NCBI GenBank assembly: GCA_030710605.1
Contig: CP092872.1
Span: forward strand, 92,716,627-92,780,626
Source: Cordylochernes scorpioides
Lineage: Eukaryota; Arthropoda; Arachnida; Pseudoscorpiones; Chernetidae
Direction: 5' to 3'
DNA length: 64,000 nt
Shown: in pieces, positions 11,331-22,144 of the stretch
Position numbering within the stretch: position 1 is the stretch's first letter
How the letters are laid out: each line of letters starts with the position of its first letter
Program-made: the position numbers and the translations under genes
Notes under the pieces: model-generated
Seen by the model: only the letters and a program-made list of their open reading frames with translations
Database searches by the model: none
Told to the model about the DNA's origin: nothing

Positions 11331-11554
11331 TACACTCATGGACAAAACTTAAGGATGTAGTACTTTTTTGGCATGTATATCGGGATTTAGACAATAACTC
11401 TGAAATATATTTGATACACGGTGACCTTTATTGAAGACACACGAGATAACCAAGCGTGAACTAAATTGCTTCTGTCTTCTACAAAAAAAAAAAAAAACAT
11501 AATTATGGCAACATCAAAGACTTTCCACTTCTTCAAGTTTTGTCCATGAGTGTA
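11331..11554. mobile_element. MITE of the ACTCATGGACAAAACTT family
   Basis: Left terminus TACACTCATGGACAAAACTT, right terminus AAGTTTTGTCCATGAGTGTA, about 224 bp, flanked by TA-type ends. The interior shares CGGGATTTAGACAATAACTC and ACCTTTATTGAAGACACACG with copies at 13231, 31727, 36617, 38190 and 46842. No coding capacity. TIRs and TA ends suggest a Tc1/mariner-type source. Confidence 0.75.
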
Positions 11555-12300
11555 TTTTAGCAACCACGTCCTCAAGTTTTGTCCATGAGTGTATTTTAGC
11601 AACCACGTCCTCAAGTTTTGTCCATGAGTGTATTTTAGCAACCACGTCCTCAAGTTTTGTCCATGAGTGTATTTTAGCAACCACGTCCTCAAGTTTTGTC
11701 CATGAGTGTATTTTAGCAACCACGTCCTCAAGTTTTGTCCATGAGTGTATTTTAGCAACCACGTCCTCAAGTTTTGTCCATGAGTGTATTTTAGCAACCA
11801 CGTCCTCAAGTTTTGTCCATGAGTGTATTTTAGCAACCACGTCCTCAAGTTTTGTCCATGAGTGTATTTTAGCAACCACGTCCTCAAGTTTTGTCCATGA
11901 GTGTATTTTAGCAACCACGTCCTCAAGTTTTGTCCATGAGTGTATTTTAGCAACCACGTCCTCAAGTTTTGTCCATGAGTGTATTTTAGCAACCACGTCC
12001 TCAAGTTTTGTCCATGAGTGTATTTTAGCAACCACGTCCTCAAGTTTTGTCCATGAGTGTATTTTAGCAACCACGTCCTCAAGTTTTGTCCATGAGTGTA
12101 TTTTAGCAACCACGTCCTCAAGTTTTGTCCATGAGTGTATTTTAGCAACCACGTCCTCAAGTTTTGTCCATGAGTGTATTTTAGCAACCACGTCTTCAAG
12201 TTTTGTCCATGAGTGTATTTTAGCAACCACGTCCTCAAGTTTTGTCCATGAGTATATTTTAGCAACTACGTCCTCAAGTTTTGTCCATGAGTATATTTTA
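11534..12300. repeat. 39-bp minisatellite, about 20 units
   Basis: Unit CAAGTTTTGTCCATGAGTGT followed by ATTTTAGCAACCACGTCCT. The first half is the right terminus of the adjacent MITE, so the array grew from the MITE end. Units are nearly identical. Because 39 is divisible by three, long spurious frames run through it on the minus strand; these are not genes. Confidence 0.95.
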
Positions 12301-12440
12301 AGTTGAGGAAATTGATCGTTAGAATGAAGGTCACTCCCCGTTATCGTTAAAAATATATATTTAAAAACTAGCCACCATTTATCGCCAGTTTGGTAATTTC
12401 GCGGACTCGGGTCGGTAACAAAGCCACAACACCAACTTTG

Positions 12441-12530
12441 GCAAACTCAGAGCGCCCACCTAGAGACCACGGTTTCGGGTTGATGGCACTCGTCAGTACA
12501 GAGCAGTTCCGAGTTCTTGAGATCAACAAG
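12441..12530 (-). ncRNA. Hammerhead-like motif, CTGACGA type
   Basis: Minus strand: CTGACGA, GTGCCATCAACCC, GAAA, then ACC GT GGTC, i.e. stem III ACC/GGT followed by a GTC cleavage triplet. Flanks AACTCGGA and TCTGAGTT can pair to close a long stem I. Stem II has a mismatch (GTG with CCC). A degenerate relative is at 45600-45655 with GAAA changed to AAAA. The surrounding sequence 12368-12560 is less AT-rich than average and has no recognisable protein. Confidence 0.45.
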
Positions 12531-12599
12531 AGATATACGAAATTCTCTAAAGAGGTGTTCAGATAGGAAAGCAGCAAGGAAAATTCTTTAAACCAAAAT

Positions 12600-13225
12600 A
12601 TATGGTGCATAGTTTTGGGTTTAATTTTACGGGAAATATGCTTTTTATTTTTGAGATCAATTTCCTCCCGCCAAAATTTTCCATTTATATTTGTTCATTG
12701 AATTGACCTAACGACTAGCTAGATAAACATTGATATTTTCATGACTTCTCACTCATGAAATCATGTCCATACCGAACTGACATAGTCTGAAACTTCAGAG
12801 GTGGGTATTCTGGATTTAACAAAATTGGTATTGTGGCTTTGTCACTGACAATAAATTTCTAGATTGTAGAGGTGGCGGGCGTTGAATAATTTTGAAAAGA
12901 ATTAAAAGAAAAAATCTAAAATTAATATCGACATATAAATATTCTCCAATTTATTTTCTAATCACTATATTCAGAATTTCATTCATAAAGGTAAATTCAG
13001 TCCTTTGTGAATACATTTCTAAAAACAGTTAAGAAGCTTGATGTAGGATGACCCAAGGTCGCTCTAATACCATATTCCTTGTATTTCGTTTTAAGACATC
13101 GGATAACTTATACAATGTTTTAAATATAGAATATGTAATTCAGAGTATGAGATAGGTTGAAATATGTGTATTCACTTATATTGAAATGTATATTAAAAAC
13201 AAAACGAGATATTTTAAAATTGGTA
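12600..13225. other. Spacer, no gene seen
   Basis: No frame or repeat recognised on either strand. Confidence 0.45.
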
Positions 13226-13230
13226 TAAAA

Positions 13231-13439
13231 TACACTCATATGGACAGAACTTAAGGAAGTTGAAAGTCTTTGATGTCGCCAGTCGTTTTTTTTTTTTTTT
13301 GAAGGAGCTAGAAGCAATTTTATTCACGTGTGTCTTCAATAAAGGTCACTATGTATCAAATATCTTTCAGAGTTATTTTCTGAATCCCGATATATATGCT
13401 GAAAGGTACAACTTCCTTAAGTTTTGTCCATGAATATGA
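13231..13439. mobile_element. MITE of the ACTCATGGACAAAACTT family
   Basis: Left TACACTCATATGGACAGAACTT, right AAGTTTTGTCCATGAATATGA, with the shared interior GAAGTTGAAAGTCTTTGATG and a poly(T) tract. Diverged ends indicate age. Confidence 0.7.
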
Positions 13440-14800
13440 ACAAAATGGTTTGATATCTTTTACAACGTGTATTGCTTTTGAATGTATCAAATTTTGAACA
13501 TTACTTCTATATTTTTTTTAATTTCACAACTATATCAACATATCTTTTTTTTAAATTTGAGTTTATAGTAGTATTTGTTAATTTGGCAGCAAAATAATTT
13601 ACAATTATTTGAAAAAATTGTTCAATATTTTATTATAATACTTTTTCATTGATAGAGGACTCAAAGATGATGATAATTTATATATAATTTAGGAAATTAA
13701 TTTCTTAAGACTTAATTATGTGTTAAAGAAAATAATGTTATTTCTCCATTCCAAAACATTGTTTTATTGTTTTGTGTAACATTGGCTCTAAATAGATATT
13801 CCTATGTGATTTATTCTATATATTTCTACTTCGTATAAATTCCCAAGTAAAAAGAGAGGCAAACATGCGTATACTTCAATAATTCGTTAAAATAAAAAAT
13901 ACAAAAAATTAAAATAACCACACAACAGCAGAGTAATTTTAACAAATAATTAATCACAGGCTTCACCATCAATCAATATCACTTCATTATTATTTTTTTT
14001 TAAAGACTTTTTTTTTCTTCTTCATAGAAGCGTATTTCTGAACGCTTGACTTCTAAAGGAGCTTTCTCAAAGGCGGATCATTATAGCTTCTGCGCCCAAG
14101 TCTTACATAATCATTAGAACATCATTATCTAACATTTTTCTTTCTCTTTTATTTCTCTAACCATCCCCTTTAATGGGACAAATATGCTTTTTCACGGCAA
14201 GATTAAAATTCTTAAAATCTTTTGGTGGCTGCATTTTATGTTCGATTTAGTAAAATGATCTTTTGATGAGTTTCAATATCAATAGGAATTTTTTAGATAT
14301 GCAAATGTGAATTTTTGTCATGAGATCCATTTGCAGAAATAGACAAAAAGAAGAATTTTTTTCGTCTGCTTTGTTTAATCACAAATTCTTTTTTTTTTCA
14401 GCTAATCTCAATATTTTTTCGTATAATAGATTGGGAAGACATATTTTATGGTTGTAGTTCTAATCAAATACAAAACTTCTGATTTATATCGATTAAATAA
14501 CATATATATATTAACATATACATTTTAATGAATTTTGATCTAATGATATCGACTGGAATAATACAGAGCTTGTTTCATATTTATTTCAAAGATTTTCAAT
14601 GAATTTTAATTAAAAACTCTACTGGTCGAGGTATCTCTTACCTCAAGAACAAATGAAATTTTAGAACAACGTTTAACAAGTTTTAATGCAAATGTTTCCT
14701 TTTACAGAACGAAAAATCGTAAAATTTAATTATTTTAAGGAGAAATAACGACTATTCCTATCCTTAGGGATGAAGTATGAAAGGAGGATTTGCGAAGAGT
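13440..14800. other. AT-rich spacer, no gene seen
   Basis: All frames short. The stretch AGAAGCGTATTTCTGAACGCTTGACTTCT (14027-14055) is a short inverted repeat of unknown nature. Confidence 0.45.
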
Positions 14801-14825
14801 AATGATGAACGGAAAAATAAACGTG

Positions 14826-14950
14826 TCCAGGGATGGGAATCGAACCAACAGTTTACTGCTTACATTGAACTGAATTCAACATGTGCAGACATACTTCCTG
14901 GAGTGAGCTATCGCCAACTATCCACTATGAATATCATGGCCACCTATACT
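14826..14950 (-). repeat. tRNA-derived SINE copy
   Basis: On the minus strand GGTTCGATTCCCATCC is a perfect Pol III B box. The other end, CATGATATTCATAGTGG, relates to the CCATGATAATCATGGTGGG end of copies at 23590, 59045 and 59817. Diverged. Confidence 0.5.
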
Positions 14951-14954
14951 TAAG

Positions 14955-15550
14955 TAAATATATGTTATAAAGGTATGAGAGGATGTTAAAAGTGAGAAAT
15001 TCTAGAAAATGTACCTCCATAGATGATTTATTGTAAGTAAAACACACAAAACATAATTACTCACAGAAAAACATTCTTTAAATTATAATTGCATATATAT
15101 TTTTATTTTATTATTTCGTTATTATATATATATAAATAATTACAATAAAATATCGCGCTCACAATTATAAACTCTTTTTTTAATTTTTCAAAACCACTAA
15201 TAGCAAAAAAATACAATTATATTAAATATTGATTTAAAATAAGAAAATATGGGAAATGAGATAGAACGTCTATTTTGGTGTTTCGCTTCAAATTATTGTT
15301 CTTCAATATTTTAGATTTTTGTTTCTAAATAATTGTGGTTCTTATATAATTGGAAAATGTGAAAAACCTTTAAAATAAAATTTCAAATTATATTTTCATC
15401 GACTTGTTTTCTCTATCTTTTTCTCCGTTTTTATTATAATTAACCCATCCCATTCATAAGGTAATAGATCGAAACTAAACCATTAGCCCACATTTGCATA
15501 TATGCGATGGAAAATTTCAAGAAAAAGTAAATCTTCAAGTTACATACCTT
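14955..15550. other. AT-rich spacer, no gene seen
   Basis: TA-rich runs; no coding frame or RNA recognised. Confidence 0.45.
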
Positions 15551-15754
15551 CTGCTGCCAGACGTGGGTTGTTAGCCAATGCCGCGAATATATGAGTAGAC
15601 TTACCCCAAATACCGACATTTTTAAACACAGTTTATCGTTAAAAATAAGACCTAATTTAGAAATACAATTCTACGGTCCTAGAAGCATATGTCTAAAACA
15701 CCAACTTACTGTATTCAAAACCAAATTCACTTTATATAAAAGAAATTTAGTCCA

Positions 15755-15885
15755 TTACAATGGTGAAGCGATCTTAAGATTAAAATGGCGAAACCGATGG
15801 GAGGGTTCACCATTGATGAACCATTCACGACCTTCCTCAATTTTTATTCATTGCAGGATAAGGGCTTTAGAGGGAAATAAATTTT
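15755..15885 (+). repeat. Half copy of the fold-back element
   Basis: AAATGGCGAAACCGATGGG and TTCACCATTGATGAACCAT followed by ATTCATTGCAGGATAAGGGC correspond to one arm. The outer helix pair here is A-T (ATGGC with ACCAT), a third version of that pair. The frame reading across it (15591-15887) is not convincing as a gene. Confidence 0.6.
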
Positions 15886-16004
15886 AATTATATTTATTTC
15901 AAAAGAAAAATAGTCAAACATGTTTATAATTTACTTTATATTATTTATATGCTTTTAAAAAGGTAAACATTTTAATTTCCAAAACTAGGTAACAACGTTT
16001 ATTT

Positions 16005-16150
16005 TGTGAAAAAATTAGTACAAAAATGAAATTGTTCTGGGACCAGGTAGATAAATTAAGGCATCTCCTGATCGTACTAAAAGTTTCTGATGGCTTGCAC
16101 CATCTGTCGGAATAAATATCAACCATTCATTGATTTTTATTTATTCCAGA
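16005..16150. repeat. Remnant of the GATGGCGCAAGCCATC inverted-repeat family
   Basis: Contains AAGGCATCTCCTGATCGTAC, TGATGGCTTGCACCATCTGT and CGGAATAAATATCAACC, matching 25719-25884. It ends where the fold-back at 16153 begins, so the fold-back probably inserted into it. Confidence 0.55.
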
Positions 16151-16152
16151 AT

Positions 16153-16428
16153 ATTCGAAACTATTTTAAAGGCGTAAGATTCTTTTTGAAATTAAACAAT
16201 TTATACTGCCCTTACTGCAATGTAAAAATTAATGGGAGGGCCTGGCTCATCAGTGGTGAACCCTCCTAGGGGTTTCGCCAGTTTACCATGGTATATTAAA
16301 CTGGCGAAACCCCTGGGAGGGTTCACCACTGATGAGCCAGGCCCTCCCATTAATTTTTACATTGCAGTAAGGGCAATATAAATTGTTTAATTTCAAAAAG
16401 AATCTTACGCCTTTAAAATAGTTTCGAA
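16153..16428. repeat. Fold-back element, near-perfect palindrome of 276 bp
   Basis: TTCGAAACTATTTTAAAGGC at the left is mirrored at the right end. Each arm carries TACTGCAATGTAAAAATTAA, CTGGC-GAAACC...GGTTC-ACCA-CTGATGA-GCCAG and related sequence; the centre is CCATGG. Arms are almost identical, so the copy is young or maintained by conversion. The outside continues TTGATAACAGATGGCGCGCTAGTGCATCAT, the inverse of the flank at 39410. Confidence 0.9.
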
Positions 16429-16439
16429 TTTTGATAACA

Positions 16440-17260
16440 GATGGCGCGCTAGTGCATCATATTCCAGAATATAACTAAGCTTTAATTTTCAATGATAGTA
16501 TAAAATAAAGATGCAATACAAATTGAAGTAGAAGAAAGAAATTTAGAACTTAGATCGCATGCAAGCGTTATATAGGCTCCTTAGGAAAGGCCCAGAATCA
16601 AACGCTGGTGTGCAGTCAAAGGTGAAAGGATTTATTTTCTATTCAATCTCTGTTGTTTTTTTTTAGCAATTTGAAGATGGGTCTGACTCGAAAGCTCAAT
16701 TTTTAATTCGAAAATAAAAGAAATGTTTAACCCACTATCTACTCATTTCACTAATGAAATAACGGGTGATTATTCTCTATAAAAAATCAAGGATAGATTT
16801 CTCTTGATAAAAAAAGAATAGAGGGAGAATAATCGATTATAGGAAGAGGTAAAACAAATTGGTAATTAAAAATACTTTTATTTCCGAGTCGATAGGAAAG
16901 ACTTAACGGTATTTATAATAGAATTAGGTATGGTGGACTAAATTGATTTCCAATATAGCGGGGATTGGATTCCCCAAAGTCAAACTCATTGAGAAACTTT
17001 TTGTTCACACGATGAAGGGAAATTTTAAAATTTGTTGAACGGGGTTGGGAGGTGAATTTGAAATGGCCCCAATTGGCCCGGATTTCTTCCACTTCCTTTT
17101 TTAATATTTTTCTCTTATTTTCTTTCTTCGAAAAAAAAAAAACTTAAAAAAACTCTCTTAGTTCTTTCTAGAAATACGGTTATATAGTTTTGTGTGTTTG
17201 TTGTATATTAGAGAGTGTTGTATGATTGGTACTAAAGTGCTTCCCCCTTTTTATAAATAC
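16440..17260. other. Spacer, no gene seen
   Basis: AT-rich; includes imperfect inverted segments near 16760-16835 (GATTATTCTC/GAGAATAATC). No gene. Confidence 0.45.
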
Positions 17261-17263
17261 AAG

Positions 17264-17985
17264 GTATGTCCCATAAGTTCCCGGACTGGGTCCATAAAAA
17301 AGAAAGGTAAGATATTTTTAAAAAATGTATTAAAACTTTTCAAAGTAATCCCCCCTTGCTTCAACGCACCAGCGCCATCGTTTCTCCCAATTGTCGAAAC
17401 AGTTTTTATAGGCCTCTTTTGGAATGGTCTTCAATGCCAACAGCGAATTTTCTATTATGTCATCCCTGGTGTCAAAATGTCTTTCTTTTAGAACTGCTTT
17501 AAGTTTGGGGAATAGGAAAAAGTAATTTGGTGCGATGTCTGGGGAATAGGGTGGTTGGTGTTCGACAAAAACTCGTCACCAAGTGCGCTGTGTGTGGGCA
17601 GGCATTGTCATGGTGTAGGATCCAGTCACCATTAGTCCATTTTTTCTGGCCTTTTTTTCGAATCGCTTTCCTTAGACGGCTAAGAATGCCCAAATACATT
17701 TCCTTAATAACTGTTTGGCCTGCAGGAAGATACTCGTGATGAACAATGCCCTTGTTATCCAAAAAGGCGACCAGCAACACCTTGTTTCTGGATTTCAATA
17801 TCCTGGATTTTTTTGGGTCTAGGCTCACCCTGACCTCTCCACTCGACAGATTGACACTTGGTTTCAGGGTCATAGCCATAGACCATATACCAGTTTCGGC
17901 AATTTCAGACAGACCCACAACCTATTCATCATGTTTTAGGAATATGACTCTCATCAATACAGCAGCGGCTTCGTTTTCGTAACTT
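17264..17985 (-). pseudogene. Decayed mariner-family transposase
   Basis: Minus-strand pieces in several frames match a mariner transposase in order: YGYDPETK and RPKK (about 17890-17810), a VLLVAFLDNKGIVHHEYLP segment, ILHHDNACPHTA (second catalytic Asp), PYSPDIAPN with its Asp (third catalytic position), and a C-terminal WEKRW-like end near 17340. At least three frameshifts separate them. The right outer end has been replaced by the 41-bp minisatellite; the left end (GTATGTCCCATAAGTTCCCG, 17265) looks like a mariner terminus. Mariner transposases cut and paste at TA sites; this one is dead. Confidence 0.8.
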
Positions 17986-18012
17986 CCTAATAGAAGAGTT
18001 TTTGAATAGGCC

Positions 18013-19996
18013 AGTGGATTTGCTATTATCTAGGGTTTGAGAATACGGCTTCGAGTGGATACGCTATTCTCTACGGTTTGAGAATACAGCTTGGAGTGGA
18101 TATACTATTCTCTACGGTTTGAGAATACGGCTTGGAGTGGATATACTATTCTCTACGGTTTGAGAATATGGCTTGGAGTGGATATGCTATTCTCTACGGT
18201 TTGAGAATACGGCTTGGAGTGGATATGCTATTCTCTACGGTTTGAGAATATGGCTTGGAGTGGATTTGCTATTCTCTACGGTTTGAGAATATGGCTTGGA
18301 GTGGATACGCTATTCTCTACGGTTTTAGAATACGGCTTGGAGTGGATGTGCTATTCTCTACGGTTTGAGAATACGGCTTGGAGTGGATGTGCTATTCTCT
18401 ACGGTTTGAGAATACGGCTTGGAGTAGATAAGCTATTCTCTACGGTTTGAGAATACGGCTTGGAGTGGATATACTATTCTCTACGTTTTGAGAATATGGC
18501 TTGGAGTGTATATGCTATTCTCTACGTTTTGAGAATACGGCTTGGAGTGGATATGCTATTCTCTACGTTTTGAGAATACGGCTTGGAGTGGATATGCTAT
18601 TCTCTACGGTTTGAGAATATGGCTTGGAGTGGATTTGCTATTCTCTACGGTTTGAGAATACGGCTTGGAGTGGATACGCTATTCTCTACGGTTTGAGAAT
18701 ACGGCTTGGAGTGGATACGCTATTCTCTACGGTTTGAGAATACGGCTTGGAGTGGATACGCTATTCTCTACGGTTTGAGAATACGGCTTGGAGTGGATTT
18801 GCTATTCTCTACAATTTGAGAATACGGCTTCGAGTGGATATACTATTCTCTACGGTTTGAGAATACGGCTTAGAGTGGATATGCAATTCTCTACGGTTTG
18901 AGAATACGGCTTGGAGTGGATATACTATTCTCTACGGTTTGAGAATACGGCTTGGAGTGGATATACTACTCTCTACGGTTTGAGAATACGGCTTGGAGTG
19001 GATATGCAATTCTCTACGGTTTGATAATACGGCTTGGAGTGGATACGCTATTCTATACGGTTTGAGACTACGGCTTGAAGTGGATATGCTATTCTCTACG
19101 GTTTGAGAATACGGCTTGGAGTGGATATGCAATTTTCTACGGTTTGAGAATACGGCTTGGAGTGGATATTCAATTCTCTACGGTTTGAGAATACGGCTTG
19201 GAGTGGATACGCTATTCTCTACGGTTTGAGACTACGGCTTGAAGTGGATATGCTATTCTCTACGGTTTGAGAATACGGCTTGGAGTGGATATGCAATTTT
19301 CTACGGTTTGAGAATACGGCTTGGAGTGGATATGCAATTCTCTACGGTTTGAGAATACGGCTTCGAGTGGATATACTATTCTCTACGGTTTGAGAATACG
19401 GCTTGGAGTGGATATGCAATTCTCTACGGTTTGAGAATACGGCTTCGAGTGGATACGCTATTCTCTACGGTTTGAGAATATGGCTTGGAGTGGATATGCT
19501 ATTCTCTACGGTTTGAGAATATGGCTTGGAGTGGATATACTATTCTCTACGGTTTGAGAATACGGCTTGTAGTGGATATGCAATTCTCTACGGTTTGAGA
19601 ATACGGCTTCGAGTGGATATACTATTCTCTACGGTTTGAGAATACGGCTTGGAGTGGATACGCTATTCTCTACGGTTTGAGAATACGGCTTGGAGTGGAT
19701 ATACTATTCTCTACGTTTTGAGAATACGGCTTCGAGTGGATATACTATTCTCTACGGTTTGAGAATACGGCTTGGAGTGGATATGCAATTCTCTACGGTT
19801 TGAGAATACGGCTTCGAGTGGATATGCTATTCTATACGGTTTGAGAATACGGCTTGGAGTGGATACGCTATTCTCTACGGTTTGAGAATATGGCTTGGAG
19901 TAGATATGCTATTCTCTACGGTTTGAGAATATGGCTTGGAGTCGATATGCTATTTCCTACGGTTTGAGAATATGGCTTGGAGTGGATATGCTATTT
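18013..19996. repeat. 41-bp minisatellite, about 48 units
   Basis: Unit CTATTCTCTACGGTTTGAGA followed by ATACGGCTTGGAGTGGATATG. Variants differ at a few positions (ATACG/ATATG, GGATATG/GGATACG/GGATATA), and variant blocks recur in the same order (for example near 19020-19110 and 19190-19280), which suggests block duplication. It abuts the truncated mariner. Frames across it are spurious. Confidence 0.95.
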
Positions 19997-19999
19997 TCT

Positions 20000-20527
20000 T
20001 GAGAAATCAGGTTGAGCACTACGGTTTCATCATTGGCAGCTGGACTGAACACACTTCCAACCAAGCCACTATGGAAATACTCAAAGAAAGTTTTCTTAAA
20101 AAGTTTAAATACCTCTCAAAATATATCTTCACAGAGATCCCTCAATTTTTAAAACATTATGCTTCTCAATCACCTAGGAACAATTAATTCGCCTTTCAAT
20201 GTATTTTTTTAAAATATAAAGTGAACATTTTATATAAAATTTTAATAAAAAATAAATTACTATAAGGGGAGGTATTTAAAAAATTCAGTTAATATACTGA
20301 ATTAAAATTAACCTCGTCAATTGAATAATCTTTTTTTAATATACCAAAAGTTAATTAGAAAATAACTAAGTTTTTAAGTTAATTTTAAAATTAGGTTTAA
20401 GTTTTTAAAATAGAATTTTCTCTTCGAGATAGAATATAAATTCCGTTCTTTTTCTCTCATATTTAGAATTTTTAAAAGCGAATAAAAAAGTGAAAAAATA
20501 CTTTATATAATTGCATATATATATATA
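20000..20527. other. Spacer, no gene seen
   Basis: A short frame at 20010-20187 just beyond the array is unremarkable; the rest is AT-rich. Confidence 0.4.
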
Positions 20528-21008
20528 CTAGCGGATGTGTACCCGGCTTCGCCCGGGTTTTATCCGAGTGAAAGTTTGCCTAACGAATATTATATATTAT
20601 GAAGTATAATAAACAATGTTAAAGATTAGTTTTAATTATTAATCAAGATTGTGTGTGAATATGTGAGAAAGATGCAATATCGTTGTTGTTTTCTTGGCCG
20701 ACTGTTTTACATATGGTGTTATCTTAAAATTGCTTGTTTTGAATATTTTTTTAGATTGAGTTGAATGAATTGCTGAATTATTTTTTGTATTTATATATAA
20801 ATAAAATTAACTCTGTTGATTTTTTTTTTGTATTTAATCGATAACAGCGAAGTTACGCATGTTAAAGTTAGGAAAAATATTTTGATGTTAAGCAAAACCT
20901 GCTCCATCTCGTTTTACATAAATGTTGAAAATCTGGTCGAAATTGATGCATTGTAACGAAAGTTTTTAGCGAACACCACTTATGAAATTTGCATTTTATT
21001 AATATAGA
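20528..21008 (-). mobile_element. Non-autonomous Helitron (internally deleted)
   Basis: Minus-sense 3' end: hairpin CCCGGGCGAAGCCGGGT, about ten bases, then CTAG, followed by T, the Helitron 3' signature. The 5' end is A|TCTATATTAATAAAATGC. It shares ends and the block CTTGGCCGACTGTTTTACAT with the 814-bp copy at 60898-61711, but is about 330 bp shorter. No RepHel protein. Confidence 0.75.
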
Positions 21009-21025
21009 TATATATATATATATAT

Positions 21026-21256
21026 ATTAGATAATAAAAAGGCATATATTGTATTTAATAAAATATTTATTTTGCCAATATTTCGGCTGGCTGAACGCCA
21101 ACCTTTATCGAGGCATTACAATTTTTGCATACATGCGGCGCTGAGTTTGTGTATACAAAGATGTAATGCCTCGATAAAAGTTGGCGTTCAGCCAGCCGAA
21201 ATATTGGCAAAATAAATATTTTATTAAATCCAATATATGCCTTTTTATTATCTAAT
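21026..21256. mobile_element. Palindromic Penelope-type terminus pair with two hammerhead-like motifs
   Basis: ATTAGATAATAAAAAGGCAT is mirrored at the right end. Each arm holds CTCGATAAAGG/CTCGATAAAAG, stem GTTGGC/GCCAGC with loop GTTCA, and GAAATATTGG (minus at about 21077-21115, plus at about 21168-21206). The spacer is CATACATGCGGCGCTGAG-type sequence shared with 58275. It resembles inverted Penelope terminal repeats without the coding part. Confidence 0.6.
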
Positions 21257-21875
21257 GAATTAAATATGGATTGCTCTATTTTCAAAACAATATATGGCGT
21301 AATAATATGATAAATTGTGAAGACACGAAATATGTAATTTACAAATAATAAATATTTTGTCTTAACGTTAACCGAGTCAAACCGATCAAATATATAAAAA
21401 TACTATTTTAATTCAAATAATATAATTTGTAATTGTTTTGGGAAGAGAGAAAAAGTAAATATATAAAGTACGTATATTGATTTGCATAGATAACCGTCTA
21501 TTAAATAATTGAAAATATGCAATATTTCGGGTAAATTTAGGTTTGAAGAACTTATATGTCACTCCACACTATATTTCTCATTAACATTTCAACATTAGAC
21601 AAACATCTCGCGACGTGAAAATATGTTCCTATGCAAATATAAAATGTGCCACAATGCAGTACAACCACAATGTGATATTACTTATGTATTTTATTACTAT
21701 GTAAATAAATCACTTACTTGCTTATTATGGATGGAAATTCTTTTCTAGATGACGTCTAGTTTTGACGTGCGACCTTTATAGATGACTTGCTTAATTTGCG
21801 ACGGAAAGGATAAATGTCAATTCTACCGCCGAACTGTTACACACAACCTTAGGTAAATATAATTATATTACTTAT
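21257..21875. other. AT-rich spacer, no gene seen
   Basis: Begins with the TATGGATTGCTCTATTTTC tail that follows several Penelope-type termini. The rest is unremarkable. Confidence 0.45.
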
Positions 21876-22001
21876 GTTTGAAAAAGGAACAATAAAAATC
21901 AGGTAAAGAGTCTCTTTCAATTTTGGAGTTTTTGCAAGTTTTCGAGGCAATTTTTTTGCAGAGAAACGCTTTACCTGAATTTTATTGTTCCTTTTTCAAA
22001 C
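21876..22001. repeat. Hairpin-forming palindrome
   Basis: GTTTGAAAAAGGAACAATAA...CAGGTAAAG mirrored by CTTTACCTG...TTATTGTTCCTTTTTCAAAC around a 45-bp loop. No relative seen in the window. Confidence 0.7.
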
Positions 22002-22144
22002 AATTTCTAGATAACTATTGCTCACTTATAATATGTGAACAATAAGATAAAAGTTTGGTGTTGATAATATAAACAAAAAAGGCATATCTTGACAGATCAC
22101 ACGATAGCACTCTGCTATTTAAAATGCCCATGTGAGCGATCAGG

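Noticed and set aside
11387..12265. 292-codon minus-strand frame of 13-residue repeats, and a second frame beside it
   Set aside because: The frames are a by-product of a 39-bp minisatellite whose unit length is divisible by three; more than one frame is open and there is no gene signal.
16153..16428. C/D-box snoRNA explanation for the TGATGA in fold-back elements
   Set aside because: There is no matching D box with a terminal stem at the right spacing; kept only as an alternative.
18214..20187. Repeat-containing short frames over the 41-bp array
   Set aside because: Same cause: array sequence read as protein, with no conserved frame.
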